A DNA stretch of 64,000 nucleotides, taken from positions 137,758 through 201,757 of the forward strand of contig NZ_KE384557.1 in NCBI RefSeq assembly GCF_000426705.1, read 5' to 3'. This document shows, piece by piece, positions 41,084 to 49,846 of this stretch. The notes beneath the pieces are model-generated. The model searched no databases. It worked only from the letters and a program-made list of their open reading frames with translations, and was not told the DNA's origin. The translations under genes were made by a program, and so were the position numbers. Source of the stretch: Spirochaeta cellobiosiphila DSM 17781 (lineage in GTDB: Bacteria > Spirochaetota > Spirochaetia > DSM-17781). Every line of letters begins with the position of its first letter. The first letter of the stretch is position 1.

Positions 41084-43468
41084 TCAAGAGGATTCTGAAA
41101 ATAATATTTTCAATGCTTCCTGTACAGAATCAGTGAATTGAAAAGTCATACCTCTACGGACTTCCATAGGCAGCTCATCCAAATCCTGTTCATTTTCCTG
41201 AGGAAGTAGAACTTCAGTAAAATGATTTCTATGAGCAGCAAGAACCTTTTCCTTGACGCCACCTATAGGTAACAGTCTGTCGGTTAAGGTCACTTCCCCG
41301 GTCATGGCGATATCTTTTTTGACATTCTTACCAGTAAGAGCACTGGTGAGGGCACAGGTCATTGTTATACCAGCACTGGGCCCATCTTTAGGAATAGCTC
41401 CTTCAGGAAAGTGAATATGGATATCATTTTTTTCATAGAAATCGGGATCAATACCTAAGGCTTCTCCATGGGATCTTAAGAAGGACAGAGCAATTTGAGC
41501 ACTTTCCTTCATAACGTCACCTAAAGATCCTGTGAGAATTAAGTTCCCTTTTCCCTTTAATAGACTAACTTCAACTGGAAGGACTGTTCCTCCCACTTCT
41601 GTCCAGGCTAAACCATAGGCCAGACCGGGACGTAATTCCTGTTTTACTTCACTGCGTTTTGGTGGAGGCCCCAGGAACTCTATGACATCCTTGATCTGGA
41701 CATGATAACGGAACCCACCGAGATTGAAGGGATATTTAAAGGGAGTAGGATAGGTATGATACTCATAGGAACTTTTTATCCGTTCTTCCTGTAATATCTG
41801 CGTTCCCTCTTCCAGAGCTTTCCGGGCAATCTTACGCATAACCTGACTAATCCGACGTTCCAGATTACGAACTCCCGATTCCATCGTATAGTGTTGTATA
41901 ATATAACGAATGGCTTCATCATCAAAGCTCAAGATGCCTTTATCGAGACCGTTCTCTTTTTGTTGCTTTTGAATAATAAATTGTTTGGCTATTTCAGCTT
42001 TCTCAAACTCTGTATAGCCTGGTATCTGGATGATTTCCATTCTATCCAAGAGTGGTCGAGGAATAGGGTGTAAGCTATTGGCTGTCGTTACGAACATAAC
42101 CTTACTGAGGTCATAGTTCACTTCCAGATAATGATCCATGAAGGTTGCATTTTGTTCTGGATCCAACACTTCCAAAAGGGCCGCTGCCGGATCACCACGG
42201 AAATCAGAACTCATCTTATCAATCTCATCTAGTAAAAAGACAGGATTAATCGTGGCGGCTTTTTTCATTGACTGAATGATCTTACCAGGGAGAGCTCCAA
42301 TATAGGTTTTACGATGTCCCCGTATTTCTGCTTCATCCCTCACGCCACCTAAACTGATTCGTATAAATTCACGACCCAAGGACCGGGCAATAGATCGTCC
42401 TAAACTGGTTTTACCAGTACCGGGAGGGCCTACAAGGCAAAGAATGGGACCTTTAGTTGTTTCTTTTAACTGACGCACAGCTATAAAGTCTAAAATCCTT
42501 TCTTTTGCTTTCTGCATATCATAATGATCCGCATTAAGGATCTTTTCTGCTTTAATAATATCTTTATTTTCAGCGCTAATCTCTGTCCATGGTAAATCTA
42601 CGATCCATTCCAAATAGGTTCGTAGAATACCCGCTTCAGGAGCCATAGGCTGTAATCTGCCTAATCGTTTAGCTTCTTTCAGGGCTTTTTCTTTGACTTC
42701 CTCAGGTAAGTTCTTAGCCTCGATTTCTGCTAAGAGTTCTTTTGATCCTGAAGGGTCTGAATCCCCATTACCTAATTCTTTTTGTATTTCCTTCATTTGC
42801 TCATTAAGGAAATACTCCTTCTGTGTCTGTTCAATCCGTTTTTTGACTCTTTGATCAATATCATTCTGGAGAGCCTTAACTTCATTTTCCACTTCCAGGG
42901 TTATGGCCAGGTTTTCTAAACGTTTGGCTGTATCAATTTCCAAAAGTAGATCAAGTTTTTTGTCTAGTTTGAAATCAACAGCCCCAGTTATAAGGTCAAC
43001 AAGCTTATCCGGAGTTTCTGCTTTCTTAATAGCATCTATGTTATTACGTGATACTTTCTTACCCGTTTTGAGGTATTTTTGAAAAGAATTATGAACGGCC
43101 TGCATACGGCTAGCCATTTCCTGGGTAACTGAAGGGGCTAAGTCAAGTGTCTCTACCTGGGCACGGAATATACCCTTCTTTTCAAAGGACTTTTTAAGGG
43201 TAACCCTTTGCTTTGCTTCCGCTAAGACACGAATAGATCCATCAGGTAACTTAAGGATCTGCATAATATGGGCTTGAACACCTATTTTATGTACATCCTC
43301 AGCATCAGGATGATCACTGCCAGATTTTTGGGGTACTAAAAGGATCTTACGATCTGCAGCCATAGCTTCTTCTATAGCTTTTTTAGAAATATCCCTTCCT
43401 ACAAAGAAGGGACTTACCATATGGGGAAAAATAATAAGCTCCCTCATAGGTATGAGAGGGAGCTCCAT
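41084..43468 (-). CDS. lon: Lon ATP-dependent protease
   Basis: About 794 residues. Order: N-terminal substrate domain (LPLIPMRELIIFPHMVSPFF), coiled linker, AAA+ module (Walker [16 protein letters not shown], Walker B PVFLLDEIDKM, sensor regions), then the Ser-Lys protease (KDGPSAGITM with the catalytic Ser, KEKVLAAHRN with the Lys). It degrades misfolded and regulatory proteins. The ORF opens at 43507, overlapping clpX by 29 bases; the start at 43468 matches the usual Lon N-terminus and lies just past the clpX stop. It follows clpP-clpX in one operon, giving a full set of cytoplasmic proteases. Confidence 0.95.
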   Translation of the reverse strand: MELPLIPMRELIIFPHMVSPFFVGRDISKKAIEEAMAADRKILLVPQKSGSDHPDAEDVHKIGVQAHIMQILKLPDGSIRVLAEAKQRVTLKKSFEKKGIFRAQVETLDLAPSVTQEMASRMQAVHNSFQKYLKTGKKVSRNNIDAIKKAETPDKLVDLITGAVDFKLDKKLDLLLEIDTAKRLENLAITLEVENEVKALQNDIDQRVKKRIEQTQKEYFLNEQMKEIQKELGNGDSDPSGSKELLAEIEAKNLPEEVKEKALKEAKRLGRLQPMAPEAGILRTYLEWIVDLPWTEISAENKDIIKAEKILNADHYDMQKAKERILDFIAVRQLKETTKGPILCLVGPPGTGKTSLGRSIARSLGREFIRISLGGVRDEAEIRGHRKTYIGALPGKIIQSMKKAATINPVFLLDEIDKMSSDFRGDPAAALLEVLDPEQNATFMDHYLEVNYDLSKVMFVTTANSLHPIPRPLLDRMEIIQIPGYTEFEKAEIAKQFIIQKQQKENGLDKGILSFDDEAIRYIIQHYTMESGVRNLERRISQVMRKIARKALEEGTQILQEERIKSSYEYHTYPTPFKYPFNLGGFRYHVQIKDVIEFLGPPPKRSEVKQELRPGLAYGLAWTEVGGTVLPVEVSLLKGKGNLILTGSLGDVMKESAQIALSFLRSHGEALGIDPDFYEKNDIHIHFPEGAIPKDGPSAGITMTCALTSALTGKNVKKDIAMTGEVTLTDRLLPIGGVKEKVLAAHRNHFTEVLLPQENEQDLDELPMEVRRGMTFQFTDSVQEALKILFSESS

Positions 43469-43478
43469 GCGTTCTTTC

Positions 43479-44771
43479 TTACGCAGAGAATTGATCGGTA
43501 ATTTCATGTAGTTCTCTATTCCAAGGTTTATTCATTTCTTCAGGATCTGTAAGAACTACTGGATTTTCACCATCTTCGATTACTTCTTTTGTGACAACTA
43601 CTTTCTTTTTGCCTTCAATAGAAGGAATCTCAAACATGACATCGATCATGGCGTTTTCAACAATAGACCTGATACCTCTAGCACCGGTTCGTTGTTTAAT
43701 TGCTTTTTCTGCAATGGCATCAATCGCTGCTGCTTCAAAAACAAGGTCAACACCGTCAATAGCCAAACTGGCCTGATATTGTCGTAATACAGAATTCTTA
43801 GGCTCTGTAATGATTTTCTTTAAGGCATCCTTATCCAATTGATTCAAGGAAACATGGATAGGTAAACGACCTATAAATTCAGGGATCAATCCGAATCGTA
43901 CAAGATCATCGGGATGAAGATGCTTATAAAGCTCTTCTGCCTCTGTAGAGGCTTTGTCATTAAGCTGTGCCCCAAAACCCATAGGTTGTTGAGCTACACG
44001 TCTCTCTATGATCTTATCAAGACCAACAAAAGCTCCACCAGCAATAATCAAAATATTAGCCGTACTGATCTTGAGCATTTCCTGATTAGGATGTTTTCTT
44101 CCTCCCTGGGGAGGTACTGATGCTTCAGTTCCTTCAATAATCTTAAGAAGAGCTTGCTGAACACCTTCACCGGAAACATCACGTGTAATACTGACGTTTT
44201 CACCTTTACGGGCTATCTTATCGATTTCATCAATATAGATAATACCCCGTTCTGCAGCGGCAATATTATTACCAGAGGCCTGAATTAACTTAAGAAGGAT
44301 GTTTTCTACATCCTCTCCAACATAACCGGCTTCCGTGAGTGTTGTGGCATCAGCAATAGCAAAGGGGACTTTGAGCTTACGTGCCAAAGTCTTAGCCAGG
44401 AGAGTTTTACCTGTTCCTGTTCCTCTCAGTATAAGGACATTTGCTTTTTCAAGTTCTACATCTTCTTTGATGGAATCTTTCTGGGCAATTCTTTTATAGT
44501 GATTATAAACAGCAACTGAAAGAACTCGCTTAGCATCATCCTGACCAACGACATATTGATCTAGGTACTCTTTGATTTCCTTTGGTAAAGGAACTTCATC
44601 CAGGAACTCATCATCAAGAACATCGCCTTCTTCGTCTAGAATCTTTTTGCAGACATCAATACATTCGTCGCAAATATAGACACCAGGTCCGGCAATGAGT
44701 CTTTTAACAAGATCACTTCCCTTACCACAGAAGGAACAAACTTTTACTTCGCTTCCTCTCGTCCTTGCCAT
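43479..44771 (-). CDS. clpX: ClpX ATPase subunit of the ClpXP protease, with variant Walker A
   Basis: 430 residues. N-terminal zinc-binding domain ([17 protein letters not shown]), then AAA+ with Walker B ([11 protein letters not shown]), sensor and pore segments ([29 protein letters not shown]) and the C-terminal lid (KRTGARG-like [13 protein letters not shown]). It unfolds tagged proteins and feeds ClpP. Walker A reads [12 protein letters not shown]; the usual ClpX form is IGPTGSGKTLLA, so the first Gly of the P-loop is Arg and the Pro is Gly. The invariant GKT is intact. It overlaps clpP by 28 bases. Confidence 0.95.
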   Translation of the reverse strand: MARTRGSEVKVCSFCGKGSDLVKRLIAGPGVYICDECIDVCKKILDEEGDVLDDEFLDEVPLPKEIKEYLDQYVVGQDDAKRVLSVAVYNHYKRIAQKDSIKEDVELEKANVLILRGTGTGKTLLAKTLARKLKVPFAIADATTLTEAGYVGEDVENILLKLIQASGNNIAAAERGIIYIDEIDKIARKGENVSITRDVSGEGVQQALLKIIEGTEASVPPQGGRKHPNQEMLKISTANILIIAGGAFVGLDKIIERRVAQQPMGFGAQLNDKASTEAEELYKHLHPDDLVRFGLIPEFIGRLPIHVSLNQLDKDALKKIITEPKNSVLRQYQASLAIDGVDLVFEAAAIDAIAEKAIKQRTGARGIRSIVENAMIDVMFEIPSIEGKKKVVVTKEVIEDGENPVVLTDPEEMNKPWNRELHEITDQFSA

Positions 44772-45373
44772 TCTTTATCCTTATTATTGTATACTTTATC
44801 AATGATACCGTATTCTACACCTTCTGAAGCTGACATGAAATAATCTCTTTCCATATCTTTAGCTACTTCTTCAGCGTTTCGCCCTGTATGACTGGCAAAA
44901 ATATCAATGCTGAGTTTCTTTAATCTTACAATTTCACGTGCATGAATATCTATATCCCTTGCTTGACCCTGTGCACCACCCCATGGCTGGTGAATCAAGA
45001 TTCTGGAAGAGGGGAGGGCTAATCGCTTACCAGGAGCCCCTCCAGCTAGCAATAGAGCTCCCATACTGGCTGCCTGACCAATGCAGATAGTCTGTACGTC
45101 AGGTTTAATGTATTGCATGGTATCATAGATAGCCAAACCAGCAGTAACGGAACCTCCAGGTGAATTGATATATAAGCTAATATCCTTTTCAGGATCTTGT
45201 GACTCAAGAAATAATAGCTGAGCTACAACTAGGTCTGCATTTTCATCATGAATCTGACCATCTACAAAGACAATTCTATCTTTGAGTAGTCTAGAAAATA
45301 TATCGTATGACCTTTCCCCAATTCCCGTTTGTTCAACTACCATGGGAACTAAGCTGTTCATTTGCTCGTTCAT
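44744..45373 (-). CDS. clpP: ClpP protease subunit
   Basis: 209 residues, cytoplasmic serine protease barrel. Catalytic Ser in [15 protein letters not shown] (about 101), His in [20 protein letters not shown] (about 126), and Asp downstream in ERDYFMSA. The N-terminal loop that docks ClpX reads [17 protein letters not shown]. It is encoded 38 bases after tig and overlaps clpX, the classical tig-clpP-clpX-lon order. Confidence 0.97.
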   Translation of the reverse strand: MNEQMNSLVPMVVEQTGIGERSYDIFSRLLKDRIVFVDGQIHDENADLVVAQLLFLESQDPEKDISLYINSPGGSVTAGLAIYDTMQYIKPDVQTICIGQAASMGALLLAGGAPGKRLALPSSRILIHQPWGGAQGQARDIDIHAREIVRLKKLSIDIFASHTGRNAEEVAKDMERDYFMSASEGVEYGIIDKVYNNKDKEWQGREEAK

Positions 45374-45411
45374 TTTTATGGGACCTCTTTGTTTTAGATT
45401 CTAAATTAAAA

Positions 45412-46767
45412 CTACTGCTTTCCTTCCATCAAGTCCAGGTATTTTATTTTTTTCCCTTTCTTCACATTAGCATTTTCCAATAGAAAATCTACTACTTTTT
45501 TGTCTGTAATACTGTGAACTAAATATTCTTTCATTTGGGGAGATTGAAAATACTCTTTTGCCTGATCTAAAGGAAGATTAGCTGCTGTAGCCTGATTTTC
45601 GATTTCCTTATCCAATTCATCATCGGAAGCTTCAATTTTTTCGTTTTCGATGATACGGCCCATGATCAATCTTTCTTTAAGTCCTTTAATGGCGTTAGGT
45701 TCCCATTCTTTAAGAAGATCTTCTTTGCTTCTACCATCAGCGGATAAGAATTCAACCAACTGATCAGGTGACATTCTTGTCTGGCCAGCAAAGTTGTTCC
45801 AGCTGTTTTCTAATTCTGCTTCTATCATGCTTTGAGGAATGACAATTTCTGTGTTTTCAACAAGTTTAGTCATTAATTGCTCAAGAGTTTGGCTTTTTAG
45901 CTTTTCTTCAGCTCGTTTTTTCATCTTGTCTTTGATGTCTTTTGTCAAATCTTCCAATGTTTCAAAATCATCAGAGATGTCCTGAGCAAAATCATCATTG
46001 ATTTCAGGAAGCTGCTTTTCTTTTACAGCGGTTATTTTAACTTGAAGTTTAATACTCTTACCCGCAAGGTCAGAATATTCAAAATCTTCTGGATATTCTT
46101 TTTCAATGACAAATTCTTTGTCTTTCTTCTTACCAACAAGGTCATCATCAATTTTGTATAGGTTGTAACCTGTACCAATTGTAAATACAAAACCTTCCCG
46201 TTTCGTGTCTTCTTTGACATTGCCTTCTTCATCAAGCTCTGCAAAGTCGATTGTTACGATATTGTCTTTACGAACAGTACCATTTTCTTTGTCCATAACT
46301 ATGGCTTGTTGATCTTGAAGCTTTTTAAGTTCTGCTTCTTCGTCTTTTTTAAGTATACTTACGGAATCCTCTTCTACTTCAATACCTTTGTACTCGCCTA
46401 ATTCAAAATTAGGGAAAGTGTCATATTTAACACTGAAAGTAAGATCCTTATCCAAATCAATATCCAATTTCTCGTCAACTAATTCAGGTTGTGCATAAGG
46501 AAGTGGTTTTTCTTCAATAGTATCAAAGGCTTCTTTTAAGGCATCATCCACTACATTATTTAAAGTTTCTGCCTTAAGGCTTTCACCGAATTTAGAAATC
46601 AATACATTAGCTGGTACTTTACCTTTTCTAAAGCCAGGGATTTGAGCTTGTTTTGAGTATTTTTTGACAAGTTCATCATAATTTGATTTGATATCCGCGC
46701 TGGCTACAGTGAGGGTCAGTTTCACAGCGGATTTCTCTAAAAGTTCTACGTCTTTCTTTGCAATCAC
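45412..46767 (-). CDS. tig: Trigger factor, ribosome-associated chaperone
   Basis: 451 residues. The ribosome-binding signature is PGFRKGKVPANVL (about 41-53), the FKBP-like prolyl isomerase domain spans about 155-250, and a helical C-terminal chaperone domain follows. It catches nascent chains at the exit tunnel. The start codon is GTG at 46767, preceded by AGAGG. It heads the protease operon clpP-clpX-lon, and is separated from the tRNA cluster upstream by a strong terminator. Confidence 0.95.
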   Translation of the reverse strand: MIAKKDVELLEKSAVKLTLTVASADIKSNYDELVKKYSKQAQIPGFRKGKVPANVLISKFGESLKAETLNNVVDDALKEAFDTIEEKPLPYAQPELVDEKLDIDLDKDLTFSVKYDTFPNFELGEYKGIEVEEDSVSILKKDEEAELKKLQDQQAIVMDKENGTVRKDNIVTIDFAELDEEGNVKEDTKREGFVFTIGTGYNLYKIDDDLVGKKKDKEFVIEKEYPEDFEYSDLAGKSIKLQVKITAVKEKQLPEINDDFAQDISDDFETLEDLTKDIKDKMKKRAEEKLKSQTLEQLMTKLVENTEIVIPQSMIEAELENSWNNFAGQTRMSPDQLVEFLSADGRSKEDLLKEWEPNAIKGLKERLIMGRIIENEKIEASDDELDKEIENQATAANLPLDQAKEYFQSPQMKEYLVHSITDKKVVDFLLENANVKKGKKIKYLDLMEGKQ

Positions 46768-46809
46768 CTTTGCTACCTCTTAATTTTTCTTTGTGAATCT
46801 GAAAAAACA

Positions 46810-46844
46810 AAAAAAAAGCGATCCAGATACAACATCCGGATCGC
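46810..46844 (-). terminator. Terminator of the five-tRNA cluster
   Basis: Stem GCGATCC (46818-46824) and GGATCGC (46838-46844); the A-run at 46810-46817 is a T-run on the minus strand. It separates the tRNA transcript from tig. Confidence 0.88.
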
Positions 46845-46855
46845 CTTAACTAAAA

Positions 46856-46927
46856 AGCGAAAGACGGGATTTGAACCCGCGACATCCACCTTGGCAAGGT
46901 GGAGCTCTACCACTGAGCTACTTTCGC
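46856..46927 (-). tRNA. tRNA-Gly (GCC anticodon)
   Basis: 72 bases. Acceptor GCGAAAG with CTTTCGC, D-arm AGCTCAGTGGTAGAGC, anticodon loop TTGCCAA, T-arm GGTTCAAATCC, discriminator T as expected for glycine, no encoded CCA. Last of the cluster. Confidence 0.95.
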
Positions 46928-46935
46928 AAAAGAGT

Positions 46936-47017
46936 TGCGGGAGAAGGGACTTGAACCCTTACACCTCACGGCACTAGATCCTAAGTCTAGCGTGTCTGCC
47001 AATTTCACCACTCCCGC
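46936..47017 (-). tRNA. tRNA-Leu (TAG anticodon)
   Basis: 82-base class II tRNA. Acceptor GCGGGAG with CTCCCGC, D-arm GTGGTGAAATTGGCAGACAC, anticodon loop CTTAGGA, long variable arm, discriminator A, no encoded CCA. Confidence 0.95.
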
Positions 47018-47079
47018 GTTATATCGACTGAAAGCAGGTTAATAATTCTTGCTTTCTTTGTCAAGGCGTTGGCCTTAAG

Positions 47080-47152
47080 TGAGCCGCAGAGGGATCGAAC
47101 CTCTGACCCGCAGATTAAGAGTCTGCTGCTCTACCAGCTGAGCTAGCGGCCC
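47080..47152 (-). tRNA. tRNA-Lys (CTT anticodon)
   Basis: 73 bases. Acceptor GGGCCGC with GCGGCTC (one G-T pair), D-arm AGCTCAGCTGGTAGAGC, anticodon loop CTCTTAA, T-arm GGTTCGATCC, discriminator A. It is a substrate of the class I LysRS encoded at 24713. Confidence 0.95.
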
Positions 47153-47177
47153 ATACAAGTAAAAAAAAATTAAAATA

Positions 47178-47251
<74 letters not shown>

Positions 47252-47268
47252 ATAATCTTAATCTATAG

Positions 47269-47341
47269 GGTGGATGACGGGATTTGAACCCGCGACAACC
47301 AGAACCACAATCTAGCGCTCTACCACTGAACTACATCCACC
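47269..47341 (-). tRNA. tRNA-His (GTG anticodon)
   Basis: 73 bases including the extra G at -1 (47341) paired with C73 (47269), the hallmark of histidine tRNA. Anticodon loop TTGTGGT. First tRNA of the minus-strand cluster His-Arg-Lys-Leu-Gly. Confidence 0.95.
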
Positions 47342-47475
47342 ATGTTTTAGGCTTCGGTATATTGCATGAGAAGTGTTCTTTTGTCAAGTAACTTCGTTTG
47401 CAATCTTTATTAACCTACAGTCCATTTTCATGACGTGTTAAATATTTACCTACTTTTAATTAAAAAGTCAATATT

Positions 47476-49614
47476 TTATACTTTGAAAATCAACTGCTTT
47501 TGGTTCCATGTTACAGGCCTATTAACTATATCATCAGCCAAGAGTTTATATATATCTTCTACTGGTGCGTTTATACTCTGTAAATATCCAGCCAATCCTT
47601 TTTTGTTAGATCCGCCTTTTATAAGCCATGCCTGAAGCATTTCCTCGGTTATAAACCTTTCTTCCTTTATGGTCAAGCTTTCTGCTAATGTCAGTTCCAT
47701 AGAGTCTTCCTGAAAAGCCTTTTGCAAAGACTCGATCGTCCAAAAGAGAGGATGCTCTGTTTGGTAAAATCCATCTTCCCATTCTTTGAACTCAGGAAAG
47801 CTTGTATTTAAACGGGAAGATAAATCACTTAAACGTTGACCTTCCAAGGGCCAAACCTGGCTAAAAACCAGTTTTGTGTTCTCTTTGCGCCAACGGTGGA
47901 TATCAGAGAGAACCTGGTTCCATCGTGTATGGTCTGTAAAAAGATCCCTGAAGAGCAGAGCATCATATGGTTGGTCTAACTCTTTTATTTCCTCACCTAA
48001 AAGGAGGGGCCTCTCTGGTTCATCCAGACTTGAAGCATAGGCGTTTAAAATGGCCAAGTCATCCTTATTGGTTACATAAGCAGTTACACCACCTTCGGGA
48101 ACCTTTCTCAGGGCTTCCCACAGGAGTAATCCTGTTGATTCCTTTATTATAAGAAGACGATCATGTCTTTGAAGAGACAGGTGTTCAAATATTTTATCTC
48201 GAATGGCATAGAGTATATCCCTTTGACCGCTTTGGGTCCGTTTAAACCATTGTTCTTTGTTCTTATCCGGTTTGGTATAGGTAAGAACTTCCTGTCTGGA
48301 TTCTTGCATAGCGGCCAATGCGGCTTCTCTTTTTCTTAACACTTCTTCTCGAATCTCATGTTCATAACCTTGTTTGGAAGGTTTATAGAAGAGACGGCCT
48401 CTTAAGTTTTCGGGAAGATAAGCCTGGGATACCCAGTGATCCTTGAAAGCATGGGGATATTTATAATCCTCACCGTGACCAAAGGCATGTTTATCCCGGG
48501 AAGAATCTTTTAGGTGATTCGGTATATCCTGGAGTTCTTCTGCTTCAATAGACTTGAGCGCATCAAAATATCCAAGTGAGGAATTAGACTTAGGAGCTGT
48601 TGCTAGATAAAGCGCCGCTTCGGCCATGAAGAATTGTCCCTCAGGCATTCCTACCCTATCAAAGGCTGAGGCTGCTGAAGAGACGATAGAAATGGCTCTG
48701 GGATCGGCTAATCCCACATCTTCTGAGGCGGAAATGAGCATACGTCTAAAGAGGAATTTGGGATCTTCTCCTGCCCTGACCATTCTGGCGAGCCAGTAAA
48801 GAGCCGCATCAGGGTCACTACCTCTTAAGCTTTTGATAAAAGCACTTATTGTGTCGTAGTGATAATCCCCCTCTTTATCATAGAGGACAACTTTCTTTTG
48901 GATGCTTTCTTCGGCCGCTTTCATGGATATAAAAAGGGGAGTGGCTCCTGAAGATTCCACAGCCAATTCTAAAGCACCCAACAAACTTCTGGCATCGCCG
49001 GCTGCTGTTTTAACGATATGTTCAAGGGCTCCTTCTTCAAAGCTGATATCCAGCTTTCCATAACCCCGTTCTTTATCTTTTAATGCTTGATGAGCAATCT
49101 TCATGAGATCCTCATCGGTTAAACTAACTAACTGGAATACCCGACTTCTACTAACCAAAGCGGAGTTCACTTCAAAATAAGGATTTTCTGTAGTAGCCCC
49201 AATGAGAATGAACGTCCCATTCTCGACCCAGGGAAGTAAGGCATCCTGCTGGGCTTTATTCCAGCGATGTACTTCATCTACAAAGAGGATGGTTTTCCTG
49301 TTATGGAAATTCATTTGATCTTTGGCTTCTTTAATGGCTTCCCGGATCTCTTTGACACCACTTAGTACAGCATTCACTGTGACAAAACGACTCTTCGTCG
49401 TTCCAGCGATCACTCTGGCAAGAGTCGTTTTTCCTGTCCCTGGTGGTCCATAGAATAAAACCGAACTAAGTCTATCTACTTGAATGGCCCTTCTTAACAG
49501 GCGTCCTTCTCCTACAATATGTTCCTGACCAATGTATTCGGATAGGTTACGAGGACGCATTCTAGCGGCTAAAGGTTCTGATTCTGAGCTGGTGTTTGAC
49601 TGAAACAAATCCAT
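47476..49614 (-). CDS. rarA: RarA/MgsA recombination ATPase fused to a methyltransferase-like domain
   Basis: 712 residues. The N-terminal 430 are RarA, a clamp-loader-like AAA+ protein that acts at stalled replication forks: [20 protein letters not shown], Walker [15 protein letters not shown], Walker [11 protein letters not shown], sensor GATTENPYF, and the tetramer domain with [17 protein letters not shown]. The C-terminal 270 residues have a Rossmann-type pattern ([50 protein letters not shown]) like a degenerate SAM methyltransferase lacking the glycine-rich loop. Such RarA fusions are known in some bacteria, including cyanobacteria; the added domain's role is unknown. Confidence 0.9.
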   Translation of the reverse strand: MDLFQSNTSSESEPLAARMRPRNLSEYIGQEHIVGEGRLLRRAIQVDRLSSVLFYGPPGTGKTTLARVIAGTTKSRFVTVNAVLSGVKEIREAIKEAKDQMNFHNRKTILFVDEVHRWNKAQQDALLPWVENGTFILIGATTENPYFEVNSALVSRSRVFQLVSLTDEDLMKIAHQALKDKERGYGKLDISFEEGALEHIVKTAAGDARSLLGALELAVESSGATPLFISMKAAEESIQKKVVLYDKEGDYHYDTISAFIKSLRGSDPDAALYWLARMVRAGEDPKFLFRRMLISASEDVGLADPRAISIVSSAASAFDRVGMPEGQFFMAEAALYLATAPKSNSSLGYFDALKSIEAEELQDIPNHLKDSSRDKHAFGHGEDYKYPHAFKDHWVSQAYLPENLRGRLFYKPSKQGYEHEIREEVLRKREAALAAMQESRQEVLTYTKPDKNKEQWFKRTQSGQRDILYAIRDKIFEHLSLQRHDRLLIIKESTGLLLWEALRKVPEGGVTAYVTNKDDLAILNAYASSLDEPERPLLLGEEIKELDQPYDALLFRDLFTDHTRWNQVLSDIHRWRKENTKLVFSQVWPLEGQRLSDLSSRLNTSFPEFKEWEDGFYQTEHPLFWTIESLQKAFQEDSMELTLAESLTIKEERFITEEMLQAWLIKGGSNKKGLAGYLQSINAPVEDIYKLLADDIVNRPVTWNQKQLIFKV

Positions 49615-49651
49615 GGAGGCATCATAACAACAAATAGATTAAGTAGAAAGG

Positions 49652-49684
49652 GATAAAAAAACCCCGATCACAACGTAATCAGGG
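49652..49684 (-). terminator. Terminator downstream of the EAL-domain gene
   Basis: On the minus strand the arms are CCCTGAT (49684-49678) and ATCGGGG (49668-49662), with one G-T pair, followed by a run of T (A-run at 49655-49661). It also isolates rarA from upstream transcription. Confidence 0.8.
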
Positions 49685-49708
49685 CCAAATAAAAAAGGAG
49701 GGCTTTGT

Positions 49709-49789
49709 ATGAAAAGAATTCATATCAAAACTCATGTACGGCTGGACATAGAATCTCTAAAAACAAAAAAAAAGTCAATAAAATTTTGA
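49709..49789 (+). CDS. Possible 26-residue basic small protein
   Basis: An ATG at 49709 has a near-perfect ribosome site (AAGGAGG, 49695-49701) at seven bases, unusually strong for this window. The ORF runs 26 codons to TGA 49787-49789 and is very basic (MKRIHIKTHVRLD start, then a run of Lys). No promoter or conservation can be judged. The site may be a chance purine run beside the terminator, so this is only a candidate. Confidence 0.25.
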   Translation: MKRIHIKTHVRLDIESLKTKKKSIKF

Positions 49790-49846
49790 AAAAAAGCTTG
49801 TCAAAATTGAATTTTCCTCCTTTGTTACATTTATGTAAGGAAAATC

